DNA of 64,000 nucleotides from NCBI GenBank assembly GCA_965277275.1, contig CBDICG010000002.1:930001-994000 (forward strand), read 5' to 3'. Source of the stretch: HLUCCA09 sp965277275. Lineage in GTDB: Bacteria > Pseudomonadota > Alphaproteobacteria > Rhodobacterales > Rhodobacteraceae. This document shows, in pieces, positions 50,868 through 60,757 of the stretch. The position numbers were made by a program, and so were the translations under genes. Under the pieces are notes generated by a model, which searched no databases, had not been told where the DNA came from, and worked only from the letters and a program-made list of their open reading frames with translations. The stretch's first letter is position 1, and each line of letters begins with the position of its first letter.

Positions 50868-51721
50868 GCCTGACAGATCGACTTACCCGGCCGCCCATCC
50901 TGCTCGCGCCCGGCGTGTCGGACGCGCTGACTGCCCTGATCGCCGAGCGGGCGGGGGCTGAAGCGCTCTATCTCTCCGGCGCCGCGCTCGCCTATGCGCG
51001 CCTTGGCCGACCGGACATCGGCCTTGTCTCGTCCACCGAGGTCACCGACCACATCGCGGCGATCCGGGATCGTACCGAACTGCCCCTGATCGTCGACGCC
51101 GATACCGGCTTCGGGAACGCGCTCAACATGCAGCGCACGATGCGCAGCTTCGAGCGCGCCGGGGCCAATGCGCTGCAGATCGAAGACCAGACCCTGCCCA
51201 AGCGCTGCGGCCACCTCGACGGCAAGCAACTGGTACCCACGCTGGAGATGGCCGGCAAGATCCGCGCCGCCGCCGATGCCAGAGCAAGCTCCGAGACGCT
51301 GATCATCGCGCGCACGGACGGGATTGCCGTCGAGGGGTTCGAGGCCGCACTGGATCGGGGGGACGCCTATCTGGACGCGGGCGCCGACGTGCTCTTCATC
51401 GAAGCGCCTCAAAGCCGGGATCAGCTCGAAGGAATCGTGGCGCGCTTCGGGGGGCGGGTCCCGCTCATGGCGAACATGGTCGAAGGGGGCAAGACGCCGA
51501 TCCAGAGCACGACGGATCTGCAGGCGCTTGGCTTTGCACTCGTGATCTTCCCGGGCGGCATTGTGCGTGCCTTGGCGAAGACCGCCGAGGAGTACTACGC
51601 CTCCCTGATGGAAACCGGATCGACGAACGCGTTCCGCGACCGGATGCATGACTTTGCGGGACTCGGGCAAATCCTTGGAACCCGGGACCTGTTGGAAGAA
51701 GGCAAAACCTATGGCGATTGA
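50864..51721 (+). CDS. Isocitrate lyase/PEP mutase superfamily C-C lyase
   Basis: A 285-residue TIM-barrel lyase. The Mg2+ site is seen in PLIVDADTGFGNALNMQRTM. The catalytic loop reads EDQTLPKRCGHLDGKQLVP; the Cys in KRCGH, required for carbon-carbon cleavage in isocitrate, methylisocitrate and dimethylmalate lyases, is present. This argues against an oxaloacetate decarboxylase, which lacks it. With the upstream hydratase the likely reaction is cleavage of a substituted malate into pyruvate or another 2-oxo acid and a short carboxylic acid. The stop lies 11 bp inside the hyuB gene. Confidence 0.92.
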   Translation: MSLTDRLTRPPILLAPGVSDALTALIAERAGAEALYLSGAALAYARLGRPDIGLVSSTEVTDHIAAIRDRTELPLIVDADTGFGNALNMQRTMRSFERAGANALQIEDQTLPKRCGHLDGKQLVPTLEMAGKIRAAADARASSETLIIARTDGIAVEGFEAALDRGDAYLDAGADVLFIEAPQSRDQLEGIVARFGGRVPLMANMVEGGKTPIQSTTDLQALGFALVIFPGGIVRALAKTAEEYYASLMETGSTNAFRDRMHDFAGLGQILGTRDLLEEGKTYGD

Positions 51722-53444
51722 TCCTGTCACGCTCGCGATCCTGAAAGGACGCTTCGAGCAAATCGCCGACGAGATGGACGCGACGCTCTTCCGCTCGGCG
51801 TTCAACCCGATCATCGCCGAAGCGCACGATGCCTCGCACGGGCTCTATCATGCCGAGACGGGCGAAACGCTGGTGCAGGGCAAATCCGGCCTGCCGATCT
51901 TTGTCGGCGTGATGGCGTTTGCGGTGAAGGCGGTGATCGACAAGGCAGCGCGGTCCGGCGGCGTGCACGAAGGCGACGTCTGGATCTTTAACGACCCCTA
52001 TGACGGCGGCACGCACCTGTCGGATTTCCGGCTCGTGAAGCCTGTCTTCCGCGATGGCGAGCTCTTTTGTTACCTCGCCTCCGTTGGTCACTGGCACGAT
52101 GTGGGCGGCAATGTTCCGGGCAACTACAACCCGGCAGCGACAGAGAGCTTTCAGGAGGGGATGCTCATTCCGCCGGTGAAGCTCTACGAGCGCGGCGTGT
52201 TCCGGCAGGACATCGTCGATATCCTGCAATCCAATTCCCGCCAGCCCGGCTCGCTCTATGGCGATCTCAACGGCCAGATCGGCGCGCTCGACCTGGGCGA
52301 GCGGCGCCTGCATGAGCTGCTCGACGAGTACGGCCCCGCCACTGCGCAGGACGCGCTCGGCGCGTTGCGCGACCGCGCGGCAACGATGATGCGCGCGCGG
52401 CTCGCCGCCCTGCCGGACGGTACCTATTCGGCTGAGGATTGGCTCGACAACGACGGCATCACCGATACGCCGCTCAAGATCGCGCTCGATCTGACGATCC
52501 GCGGTGAGGAGATGGTACTGGACTTCACCCGCTCCGCGCCCGCCTGCGCCGGACCCGTAAATATCTCCCGCTCCACCACGATCGCCGCCTGCTACGTGGC
52601 GCTGAAGCACGTCTTCGGCGAGGTCCCCGCGAATGCCGGAGTGCTGGAGCCCGTGTCTTTCGAGATCGGTGCGGACTCGCTCCTGTCTGTCACCGCACCG
52701 AAGCCGGTCGGCGGCTACACCGAAACGATCATGCGCCTGATCGACGTTGTCTTTCAGGCCGTCGCGCAGATTGCCCCGGACGAGGCCATGGCCTGTGCCT
52801 ACGGCACCATCAACGCGCTCTCGCTCGCTGGCCACCGGTCTGACGGGTCGCGTTGGGTGATGTTCTCGTTCTTCGGGGGCGGCCACGGGGCACATGCGGC
52901 AGGCGACGGGCTCAACCACGGCAACGCGCCGATCTCGACGGCGACCATTCCTCCGCTTGAGATCCTGGAGGCGGCCTACCCGGTGCGCTTCACGCAATGG
53001 GCCCTGCGCCCGGACAGCGGCGGGCCGGGCACACGGCGCGGCGGGCTCGGTGCCATCTACGAGATCGCGCTACTGGAGCAGCAGGCAGATGTCTTCCTCT
53101 TTGGCGAGCGCGGCAAGGAGCCCCCGCGCGGCGTTTGCGAAGGCGGACAGGGCGCCGCCAATGTCTTTACCTACGAGCAGGCTGACGGCCCACACAGCCC
53201 GCCGATGGTGTCCAAGATGGTCGGCATTCACCTCGACCGGGGGCAGACTGTCCGGCTCGAAACGCCGGGCGGAGGCGGCTACGGCGCGCCACAATCGCGC
53301 CTGCCCGAGGACGTCGCCACCGACGTGGCGCAGGGATACGTTTCGCGCGAGGCCGCGTTGCAGGAATACGGCGTCGTCGTTACGGAAAGTGGCGCTGTCG
53401 ATCTTGCGTCGACAGAGGCATTGCGCCGGGAGCAAACGGCATGA
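51711..53444 (+). CDS. hyuB: Hydantoinase B/oxoprolinase family protein
   Basis: A 577-residue HyuB-type subunit. The family opening AIDPVTLAILKGRFEQIADE, the FNPIIAEAHDASHGLYHAET segment, the metal-binding HEGDVWIFNDPYDGGTHLSD stretch and the C-terminal GGGGYGAPQ block are present. With HyuA it forms ATP-dependent hydrolases of hydantoin or 5-oxoproline, or biotin-free carboxylases of acetone/acetophenone type. The ATG at 51711 overlaps the lyase stop by 11 bp; an upstream in-frame start at 51648 is inside the lyase. The stop overlaps hyuA (ATGA). Confidence 0.93.
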   Translation: MAIDPVTLAILKGRFEQIADEMDATLFRSAFNPIIAEAHDASHGLYHAETGETLVQGKSGLPIFVGVMAFAVKAVIDKAARSGGVHEGDVWIFNDPYDGGTHLSDFRLVKPVFRDGELFCYLASVGHWHDVGGNVPGNYNPAATESFQEGMLIPPVKLYERGVFRQDIVDILQSNSRQPGSLYGDLNGQIGALDLGERRLHELLDEYGPATAQDALGALRDRAATMMRARLAALPDGTYSAEDWLDNDGITDTPLKIALDLTIRGEEMVLDFTRSAPACAGPVNISRSTTIAACYVALKHVFGEVPANAGVLEPVSFEIGADSLLSVTAPKPVGGYTETIMRLIDVVFQAVAQIAPDEAMACAYGTINALSLAGHRSDGSRWVMFSFFGGGHGAHAAGDGLNHGNAPISTATIPPLEILEAAYPVRFTQWALRPDSGGPGTRRGGLGAIYEIALLEQQADVFLFGERGKEPPRGVCEGGQGAANVFTYEQADGPHSPPMVSKMVGIHLDRGQTVRLETPGGGGYGAPQSRLPEDVATDVAQGYVSREAALQEYGVVVTESGAVDLASTEALRREQTA

Positions 53445-55486
53445 CGGGGTTCGCAATCGGCGTCGATGTCGGCGGAACTTTCACGGACGTGTTCGTCTTC
53501 GATCCCGAAGCCGGCGTGGTGTCGACGGTCAAGGTGCCATCGACCCGTGGCGATCAATCGAAGGGCTTCATCGACGGGATCAGCCAGCGCGTGGATGCGT
53601 TCTCTGATATCGCAACCATCGTTCATGGGACGACCGTCGGCACCAACGCGCTTCTGGAAAGGCGCGGCGCGCGCACAGGGATTATCACCACCGAAGGCTT
53701 TCGGGATGTGCTCGAGATGCGTCGGCGCGACCGGCCGACGACGTGGGGCCTGCGCGGGAGCTTCACCCCCGTTGTCGCCCGACCTGATCGTGTCGAGGTG
53801 GCCGAGCGCGTCCTCGCCGATGGCACCGTCCTTCAGTCGGTCGATCCCGAGGAGGTCAAGCGCGAGGCCACGGCCCTCGCCGAGGCCGGGTGCGAGGCGG
53901 TCTGCGTCTTTTTCATCAACGGCTACGCGAATGCCGAGAACGAGCGCATCGCCGTCGAGGCAGTGCGCTCTGTCTGGCCGACCGCCTATGTCACTGCGGC
54001 AACGGAGATCCTGCCCGAGATCCGGGAATTCGAGCGCCTCTCGACGGCCACGCTCAATGCCTACCTGCAGCCGCGCGTCTCCAGCTACCTCGACCGGCTG
54101 GAGAGCGGGCTGGCGGAGCGGTCTTTCGGCGGCGAGCTGCTGATTGTCCAGTCGAACGGCGGTGTCATGGCCGTCGACACCGCGAAATCGTACCCGGTGC
54201 GCACGGCTCTCTCCGGCCCGGCCGCCGGTGTGATCGCCGCCCAGGCCATCGCCAAGGCCGCGGGCGTCGAGAACATCATCACCTGCGACATGGGCGGAAC
54301 CTCATTCGACGTGTCGCTGGTGGCCGATGGGGCCGCTGCTCTGGCGCCCCAGACTTCCATCGACTTCGGCATGACAGTGCGCACGCCGATGATCGAGATC
54401 ACCACGATCGGCGCTGGCGGCGGGTCTATCGCGCATGTGGATGCTTCCGGCCTGCTCTCCGTCGGCCCGGAGAGCGCGGGCAGCGACCCCGGCCCGGTAT
54501 GCTACGGCCTCGGCAACACTCGCCCAACAGTCACAGATGCGAATGTCGTGTTGGGCCGGATCAACCCGGACAGGCCCATCGGCGGCAAGCTGGACCGGCT
54601 GGACGTGGAGGCCGCCCGCGCGGCCATCGCGGCCGACGTCGCCGAGCCGCTCGGGCTGTCGATCGAGGAAGCCGCCGAGGCGATCCTCAAGCTCGCCAAC
54701 GCCAAGATGGCGGGTGCCATCCGCCTCGTCTCCATCGAGAAGGGGCGTGACCCCGGCAAGTTTGCCGCGATGCCCTTTGGCGGGGGCGGATCGTTGCACA
54801 CCGGCGCGCTCATCAAGGAAGTCGGGTTGGCGGCGGCACTTGTGCCGCGGTTCCCGGGCGTGACCTCCGCGCTCGGCTGCGTCGTCGCGGACATGCGGCA
54901 CGACCGGGTGCAGACAGTCAATCGCCTGCTACCCGAGATCGACATCGCAGCGCTTGGCACAGAGATGCGCGCCACCGCAGATGCAATGGAAGCGCTCGTG
55001 CGCGAAGGCGGCGGCAGGTTCGAACGGCTCGAGCGGATCTACGAGCTCGACATGCTCTATGTCGGCCAGACCCACAGTGTCACCGTTCCTGTCGATGCGG
55101 ATGGCACCTTCGACGAAGTCACGCTGCGCGCTGCGTTCGACACCGCGTACCACAACACCTTTGGCCGCATCCTCGAAGGGATCGAGGCCCGCGTGATGAA
55201 CTACCGGATCGCCGTGATCGGTCGTCGGCCCGATTTCGACATGGCGGTCTTTGCACCCGAGAACGGGCAGAGCGCGGATGCGTGCCGCACGGGCACCCGG
55301 CGGATCTGGGCGGACGGTGCCGCGCATGAAGCGGGCATCTACGACCGCCTCCGCCTCGCCGTCGGAAGCCAGGTTGCCGGGCCTGCCCTGCTGGAACAGC
55401 CCGATACGACGATCTTCGTCGATCCCGGGCTGGTGGGGGAGGTCGATCGCTTCGGCAACCTTGTCATCACCAACACGGAGGGCTGA
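53441..55486 (+). CDS. hyuA: Hydantoinase A/oxoprolinase family protein
   Basis: A 681-residue ATP-binding partner of HyuB. The phosphate loop IGVDVGGTFTDVFVFDPEAG at the N-terminus and VHGTTVGTNALLERRGARTG are followed by the actin-like core (TALSGPAAGVIAAQAIAKAA, ITCDMGGTSFDVSLVADG) and a C-terminal domain with DPGPVCYGLGNTRPTVTDAN. All parts of a full HyuA are present. The complex couples ATP to opening of a cyclic amide or imide, or to carboxylation. It ends 3 bp before the isochorismatase-fold gene. Confidence 0.94.
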   Translation: MTGFAIGVDVGGTFTDVFVFDPEAGVVSTVKVPSTRGDQSKGFIDGISQRVDAFSDIATIVHGTTVGTNALLERRGARTGIITTEGFRDVLEMRRRDRPTTWGLRGSFTPVVARPDRVEVAERVLADGTVLQSVDPEEVKREATALAEAGCEAVCVFFINGYANAENERIAVEAVRSVWPTAYVTAATEILPEIREFERLSTATLNAYLQPRVSSYLDRLESGLAERSFGGELLIVQSNGGVMAVDTAKSYPVRTALSGPAAGVIAAQAIAKAAGVENIITCDMGGTSFDVSLVADGAAALAPQTSIDFGMTVRTPMIEITTIGAGGGSIAHVDASGLLSVGPESAGSDPGPVCYGLGNTRPTVTDANVVLGRINPDRPIGGKLDRLDVEAARAAIAADVAEPLGLSIEEAAEAILKLANAKMAGAIRLVSIEKGRDPGKFAAMPFGGGGSLHTGALIKEVGLAAALVPRFPGVTSALGCVVADMRHDRVQTVNRLLPEIDIAALGTEMRATADAMEALVREGGGRFERLERIYELDMLYVGQTHSVTVPVDADGTFDEVTLRAAFDTAYHNTFGRILEGIEARVMNYRIAVIGRRPDFDMAVFAPENGQSADACRTGTRRIWADGAAHEAGIYDRLRLAVGSQVAGPALLEQPDTTIFVDPGLVGEVDRFGNLVITNTEG

Positions 55487-55489
55487 CGA

Positions 55490-56089
55490 ATGGATCTGTC
55501 GAAAACGGCATTGCTGGTCGTTGACCTGCAGAACGACTTTCTGCACCCCGATGGGGCCTATGCGCGCGGAGGGCAGACTTCGGACGCCATCGCCGCGCTC
55601 CCCGAGCGGGTGCTTCCCGTGGCCAACTCCCTGCGCGCGCGCGGTGGTTGGGTCGTCTCCACGCAGTTTACCCTCGTGCCCGGAAAGGACGGCGAGCCCT
55701 TCATCTCGCCCCACTTGAAAAAGCTCCGCCCGTTTCTTGGAAAGGGCGATTTTGGCCCGGCCTCGTGGGGCAACAGCCTCGTAGACACGTTGCAACCTGC
55801 TGACATCGTGGTGGAAAAGGTCGCCTACTCCGCCTTCTACCAGACCCGCATGGAGTTCTCGCTCCGCAAGGCGGGGATCGAGACGCTCCTTGTCTGCGGT
55901 ATTGTCACGAATGGCGGTGTCGCGTCGACGGTGCGCGCCGCGCATGTGCGGGACTTCCAAACCGTCGTCTTGTCCGACGGCTGCGCGGCCTTCAAACCCG
56001 AAGTGCACGACCGGGCCATCGCGGATCTCTCTACCGTCGGCCAGGTTATGACCTGCGCCGAGGCCCTCACAGAGATCGAGGGCGCCTGA
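55490..56089 (+). CDS. Isochorismatase-fold hydrolase without the cysteine nucleophile
   Basis: A 199-residue protein of the isochorismatase/nicotinamidase superfamily. The first catalytic Asp is in LLVVDLQNDFLHPDGAYA. The Lys region contains RPFLGKGDFGPASWG and the TDDD-like DTLQPADIVVEKVAYSAFY. Where amidases of this fold have a Cys after a cis-peptide, this protein reads VCGIVTNGGVASTVRAA, with Gly in the nucleophile position, as in true isochorismatases. A thiol amidase mechanism is therefore unlikely. Its place after HyuA and the one-base overlap with the FAD gene (TGATG) tie it to the pathway. Confidence 0.88.
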   Translation: MDLSKTALLVVDLQNDFLHPDGAYARGGQTSDAIAALPERVLPVANSLRARGGWVVSTQFTLVPGKDGEPFISPHLKKLRPFLGKGDFGPASWGNSLVDTLQPADIVVEKVAYSAFYQTRMEFSLRKAGIETLLVCGIVTNGGVASTVRAAHVRDFQTVVLSDGCAAFKPEVHDRAIADLSTVGQVMTCAEALTEIEGA

Positions 56090-57492
56090 TGCCGGAGGTG
56101 CGCACGGATCTGCCCGAAACCGAGTTCACAGCCGATGTTCTCGTGATCGGCGCCGGAGCGGCCGGCCTGACCGTGGCGCTCCGCGCTGCGGCCGAGGGCG
56201 CCGAGGTGGTCGTTCTGGAGCGCGACGAAAGCCCGCGTGGCTCCACTTCCATGTCGTCCGGCTTCGTGCCGGCGCCGGCGACGCGCTATCAGAAGGCAAT
56301 CGGTGTAACCGAAGACACGCCAGACGCATTTTGCGCAGACATCCTGGCAAAGTCGAAAGGCCTCTCTGATCGGGCGCTCGCGCGCCTCGCCGCTGACGAG
56401 ATCGGGCCCGCGATCGAATGGCTCGGCACGCATGCCGGTGTCGAGTGGCACGTGCTCGACGGTTTTCTCTATCCCGGCCATACCCACCACCGCATGCATG
56501 CCGTCCCGGAAAAGACGGGTGCCGCGCTGGAGGCCCGCCTTCTCGGCGCCGCCGAAGACGCGGGCATTGCACTGGTGACGGGCGCGCGCGCCGAAACCCT
56601 TCATACCGACGAAGACGGAACGGTCTGCGCGGTCAGCTTCATCCGGCGGGACGGGGCCGTGGAAACCGTGGGGTGCCGCACCCTCGTGCTGGCCTGCAAC
56701 GGGTATGGCGGCAACAGGGAGATGGTCGCCCAACACGTCCCCGAGATCGCCGAAGGAACGTATTACGGGCACGACGGCAACACCGGCCACGCCGTGACCT
56801 GGGGGGAGGCCCTTGGCGCCGAGCTACGCCACCTCTCGGGCTACCAGGGCCACGGCTCCCTCGCGCATCCCCATGGCATTCTGATCTCCTGGGCGCTGAT
56901 GATGCAGGGTGCCGTGCAGGTGAATGCCGAGGGCACACGTTTTTCCAACGAGATGGGCGGCTACTCCGAGCAGGCGGTCCACGTGCTCGCCCAGCCCGAT
57001 GGCATCGCGTGGAACATCTTTGATGCCGAGCGCCATGCTTTCGCGATGGAGGGTTTTCCCGACTACCGGGAAGCGCAGGCCGCTGGCGCGATCCGCAAGG
57101 CCGACAGCTGGGCCGAGTTGGCCCGCATCACCGGGCTGCCCGCTGGCGCTCTCGCTCAGACGATGGTCGAGGTCAGCCACCTCGCCACCACGGGAGGCAC
57201 AGATCGTTTCGGGCGCAGCTTCGCCGGCGTTTCCTCGCCACGGCCCCCGTTCCACGCCGTGAAGGTCACCGGCGCCCTTTTCCACACCCAAGGCGGGCTG
57301 GTGATCGGATCGGACGGACGCGTGCAACGGCAGGGCGGCGGCGCCTTCCCCAATATCTATGCCGCCGGGGGTGCAGCCTGCGGTGTCTCCGGGCCACGGG
57401 TCGAGGGGTATCTCTCCGGCAATGGCCTTCTGACCGCCATCGCGTTCGGCGCACTCAGCGGGAAAAGCGCGGCTCGGGCAACGCTCGGGTAG
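56089..57492 (+). CDS. FAD-dependent dehydrogenase (fumarate reductase/ketosteroid dehydrogenase-like)
   Basis: A 467-residue flavoprotein of the FAD_binding_2 family. The dinucleotide fold VLVIGAGAAGLTVALRAAAE is followed by the diphosphate loop RDESPRGSTSMSSGF. The C-terminal FAD contact reads NIYAAGGAACGVSGPRVEGY and LSGNGLLTAIAFGA. Active-site residues between them include GTRFSNEMGGYSEQAV. Relatives add or remove hydrogen across a C-C bond next to a carbonyl, which would fit interconversion of a succinyl- and maleyl-type skeleton in this operon. No signal peptide is present. It is the last gene of the unit. Confidence 0.9.
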   Translation: MPEVRTDLPETEFTADVLVIGAGAAGLTVALRAAAEGAEVVVLERDESPRGSTSMSSGFVPAPATRYQKAIGVTEDTPDAFCADILAKSKGLSDRALARLAADEIGPAIEWLGTHAGVEWHVLDGFLYPGHTHHRMHAVPEKTGAALEARLLGAAEDAGIALVTGARAETLHTDEDGTVCAVSFIRRDGAVETVGCRTLVLACNGYGGNREMVAQHVPEIAEGTYYGHDGNTGHAVTWGEALGAELRHLSGYQGHGSLAHPHGILISWALMMQGAVQVNAEGTRFSNEMGGYSEQAVHVLAQPDGIAWNIFDAERHAFAMEGFPDYREAQAAGAIRKADSWAELARITGLPAGALAQTMVEVSHLATTGGTDRFGRSFAGVSSPRPPFHAVKVTGALFHTQGGLVIGSDGRVQRQGGGAFPNIYAAGGAACGVSGPRVEGYLSGNGLLTAIAFGALSGKSAARATLG

Positions 57493-57641
57493 CCGCGCGC
57501 GGCAGCAACGTTCATGCGCGAGGGTGGTTCGCCAAGCCATCCACGCCGAGCCAGATCCGCTGTGTTGGGGTGACGGGCGGCATGCACCTTCTGGACAGGC
57601 GCGGCGCACCCCGCTAGGCGCGGGCGCAAAGAGGAGGGCTC

Positions 57642-58550
57642 ATGGCATACAGCTTGCGGGAACTTCGGCGCGACGTCACCCAAAGCAACACGCCGCTGCA
57701 GCGGCGCATCGGCGGGCTGCTCTGGCAATGGCGCAACGCGGCGGCACGGCGGGCTGCCACGCCGAATCCCGAGGCGCTGCGCGTTGTCTGCGCCATTCCA
57801 CTCATCTCGCGGGATGGGGCGGCGAACTGGGACGTCATCCAGCAGAATCTCGATGCAACGCTCACGACCCTGCGCCGCCAGTCGGACCCGCGCTGGTGCG
57901 CCTTGATCTGTGGGCAGGATCGTCCGGAGGATATCGAGTTCGACGACCGTATCCGCTTTGTCCCGTTCCCGGATCGCCCGCCCGGGTTCGACAAACACCA
58001 AAAGAGCAAGTTCTTGCGTAGCCACATTGCCCGCGAGGTCGGCGGGGCGGGATACTATTTCCCTCTCGATGCGGACGATCTCGTCCACCCGGAATTCGTC
58101 GCCCACATCCTGCGGGACAACAACCGCGCCGGCTACCAGATCGACAACGGGTACATGCTGGATCACGCATCGCTGGACCTTGCCGTCTTGCAGGCGCCAG
58201 ACGCGGAATTCCCGAAGGCCACGCATTTCTACCGCTCCTGCGGATCCAGCTCTGCGATCTATTTCGACTTCGACAGCGGCGCCGACTACGAGACCGTGCT
58301 CTGGGCACGGGGCAATCACCGCAAGGTCGTGCGCAACATGGCCTATCTTAGCTTCGACATCGCCCCGATCCCGTTTCACGCGGCGATCTATGTCATGAAC
58401 CACGGCGACAACCTGCGCCAGAAGCGCGGGATGATGTCCGGAAAGATGAAGCACTTCGATCTCAGCCCCGTGCGCGACCCAGCCCGCCGCCGGAACATCG
58501 GCGCGACCTTCGGCTTCGACGAGATCTTCCCAGGCCGCTGGACGCCCTAG
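57642..58550 (+). CDS. Putative glycosyltransferase
   Basis: A 302-residue protein with an N-terminal helical lead (residues 1-40) and a GT-A-like domain: VVCAIPLISRDGAANWDVIQ, a QSDPRWCALICGQDRPEDIE strand and a DxD-type metal site in YYFPLDADDLVHPEFVAHIL. The C-terminal part has SFDIAPIPFHAAIYVMNHGD. The fold suggests transfer of a sugar to a surface polymer, but donor and acceptor are unknown. GAGGAGG lies 6 bases before ATG 57642. It follows the catabolic operon by 149 bp and looks separate in function. Confidence 0.78.
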   Translation: MAYSLRELRRDVTQSNTPLQRRIGGLLWQWRNAAARRAATPNPEALRVVCAIPLISRDGAANWDVIQQNLDATLTTLRRQSDPRWCALICGQDRPEDIEFDDRIRFVPFPDRPPGFDKHQKSKFLRSHIAREVGGAGYYFPLDADDLVHPEFVAHILRDNNRAGYQIDNGYMLDHASLDLAVLQAPDAEFPKATHFYRSCGSSSAIYFDFDSGADYETVLWARGNHRKVVRNMAYLSFDIAPIPFHAAIYVMNHGDNLRQKRGMMSGKMKHFDLSPVRDPARRRNIGATFGFDEIFPGRWTP

Positions 58551-58581
58551 GCCGACTCATTCCGGCGGCGGCAGGCCCGGC

Positions 58582-58962
58582 TCACGAACCGGGGCGAACG
58601 GAGCGCACGGGGAAGCGCAAGCCGTCTTCGGTGATCAGGACGAGACGATCGCCCGATCGCACGATCACGTCGCAGCGCGAGAACCCGTTATTGAACGTGA
58701 CGCAGACTTCGCTCTCGTCCGTCGCGCGCCACTTTCCCACGAAGGGCGGCTCGTCCGGACGGTAGCGATACTCGTAGGCCGCGCTGTCCGCGTAGCTCGC
58801 AAGGCTACCATCGAAGAACTCGAGCGTCTGGCCCGCAATCGCGTCCGAAAGACCTGACGCCGAGAACCTCGCATCGTCGTCTTGCACGCCCTGCGCGGCA
58901 ACGGCGGACGTCTGTATCGAGACGGCGACAAGGGCGATGAGCGCAAGGATTCCGATTCGCAT
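58582..58962 (-). CDS. Small exported protein of unknown function
   Basis: A 126-residue protein with a signal peptide (MRIGILALIALVAVSIQTSA, cleavage near AVAAQ) and a short beta-rich domain: SGLSDAIAGQTLEFFDGSLA, EYRYRPDEPPFVGKWRATDE and VCVTFNNGFSRCDVIVR with two cysteines. The pattern (a phrase on the signal then GKW and CF-type strands) resembles small periplasmic proteins of unknown role in alphaproteobacteria. It converges with the glycosyltransferase gene. Confidence 0.7.
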   Translation of the reverse strand: MRIGILALIALVAVSIQTSAVAAQGVQDDDARFSASGLSDAIAGQTLEFFDGSLASYADSAAYEYRYRPDEPPFVGKWRATDESEVCVTFNNGFSRCDVIVRSGDRLVLITEDGLRFPVRSVRPGS

Positions 58963-59142
58963 GCCCTGACATTAGCGACCACCCTGCGGATCAGGGCTCA
59001 AATTCTCGCCAGCAGAGCCCCTTGCCCTGCCCTGTGTGGCTGGCTGGCTGAATGCTGAGATGCGCTGCGGCCTCTTGGTACAAGACGGGCAGCATTAGAG
59101 CGCGCCAACACCCAACACTTGGTCAGGCACATGCCCAGAGAA

Positions 59143-59172
59143 AAAGGGCGGGCTCTCGGGAGCCCGCCCTTT
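59143..59172 (-). terminator. Rho-independent terminator downstream of tuf
   Basis: AAAGGGCGGGCTC (59143-59155) is complementary to GAGCCCGCCCTTT (59160-59172), a 13-bp stem with a 4-base loop. Read on the minus strand it is followed by CCTTTTTCTC. It is about 275 bp past the tuf stop, beyond the tandem repeats, and is the first terminator in that direction. Confidence 0.85.
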
Positions 59173-59240
59173 CCTGTCTGAAGCCGGTGAGCGCAGTGGC
59201 CTTTGGGGCCTTGGGCGCCTTGCTCGAGCGGGAGGCTCTC

Positions 59241-59300
59241 GGCGGTCGTTTGCGCGACCGCCTGTCGCGACCCGTCGCGTGCGGCCTGTCGGCCGCGCAC
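59241..59300. other. Two GC-rich inverted repeats between the tuf repeats and terminator
   Basis: GGCGGTCG-TTTGCG-CGACCGCC (about 59241-59262) and GTGCGGCC-TGTC-GGCCGCGCAC (about 59279-59300) each can form a stable hairpin. The first shares CGGTCGTTTGCGCG with the adjacent 47-bp repeats. The rest of 58963-59445 holds the terminator and the repeats. Confidence 0.6.
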
Positions 59301-59309
59301 GACGTTACT

Positions 59310-59445
59310 CGATGATCTTCGACACGCGATCGTTTGCGCGTCTCGGGATCATCATTCGATGATCTTCGACACGCGGTCGTTTGCGCGTCTCGGGATCATC
59401 ATTCGATGATCTTCGACACGCGGTCGTTTGCGCGTCTCGGGATCA

Positions 59446-59450
<5 letters not shown>
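59310..59450. repeat. Three head-to-tail 47-bp repeats derived from the tuf 3' end
   Basis: Units begin at 59310, 59357 and 59404, and a fourth, partial unit at 59451 is the end of tuf itself. Each unit contains the last codons and stop of tuf (on the minus strand GTGTCGAAGATCATCGAATG in part) plus about 27 bp of its 3' flank. Copies two and three appear identical; the first differs by a G-to-A change. Confidence 0.93.
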
Positions 59451-60621
<1,171 letters not shown>

Positions 60622-60757
60622 AGCTCTTTGCGCGCCTCAATGTCAGGGGGCTCGCCAAAATGCGGCACGCCCGGTTGCTGGAACGCGCGCGGCGTAAGGC
60701 GATTTGCGGTCAAGATCAAGCGCTATCGCCCTGCTCACCGACGATGTCGGGCGTCTC

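Noticed and set aside
51465..52997. 510-codon minus-strand open frame
   Set aside because: Antisense to the lyase and hyuB genes; no domain.
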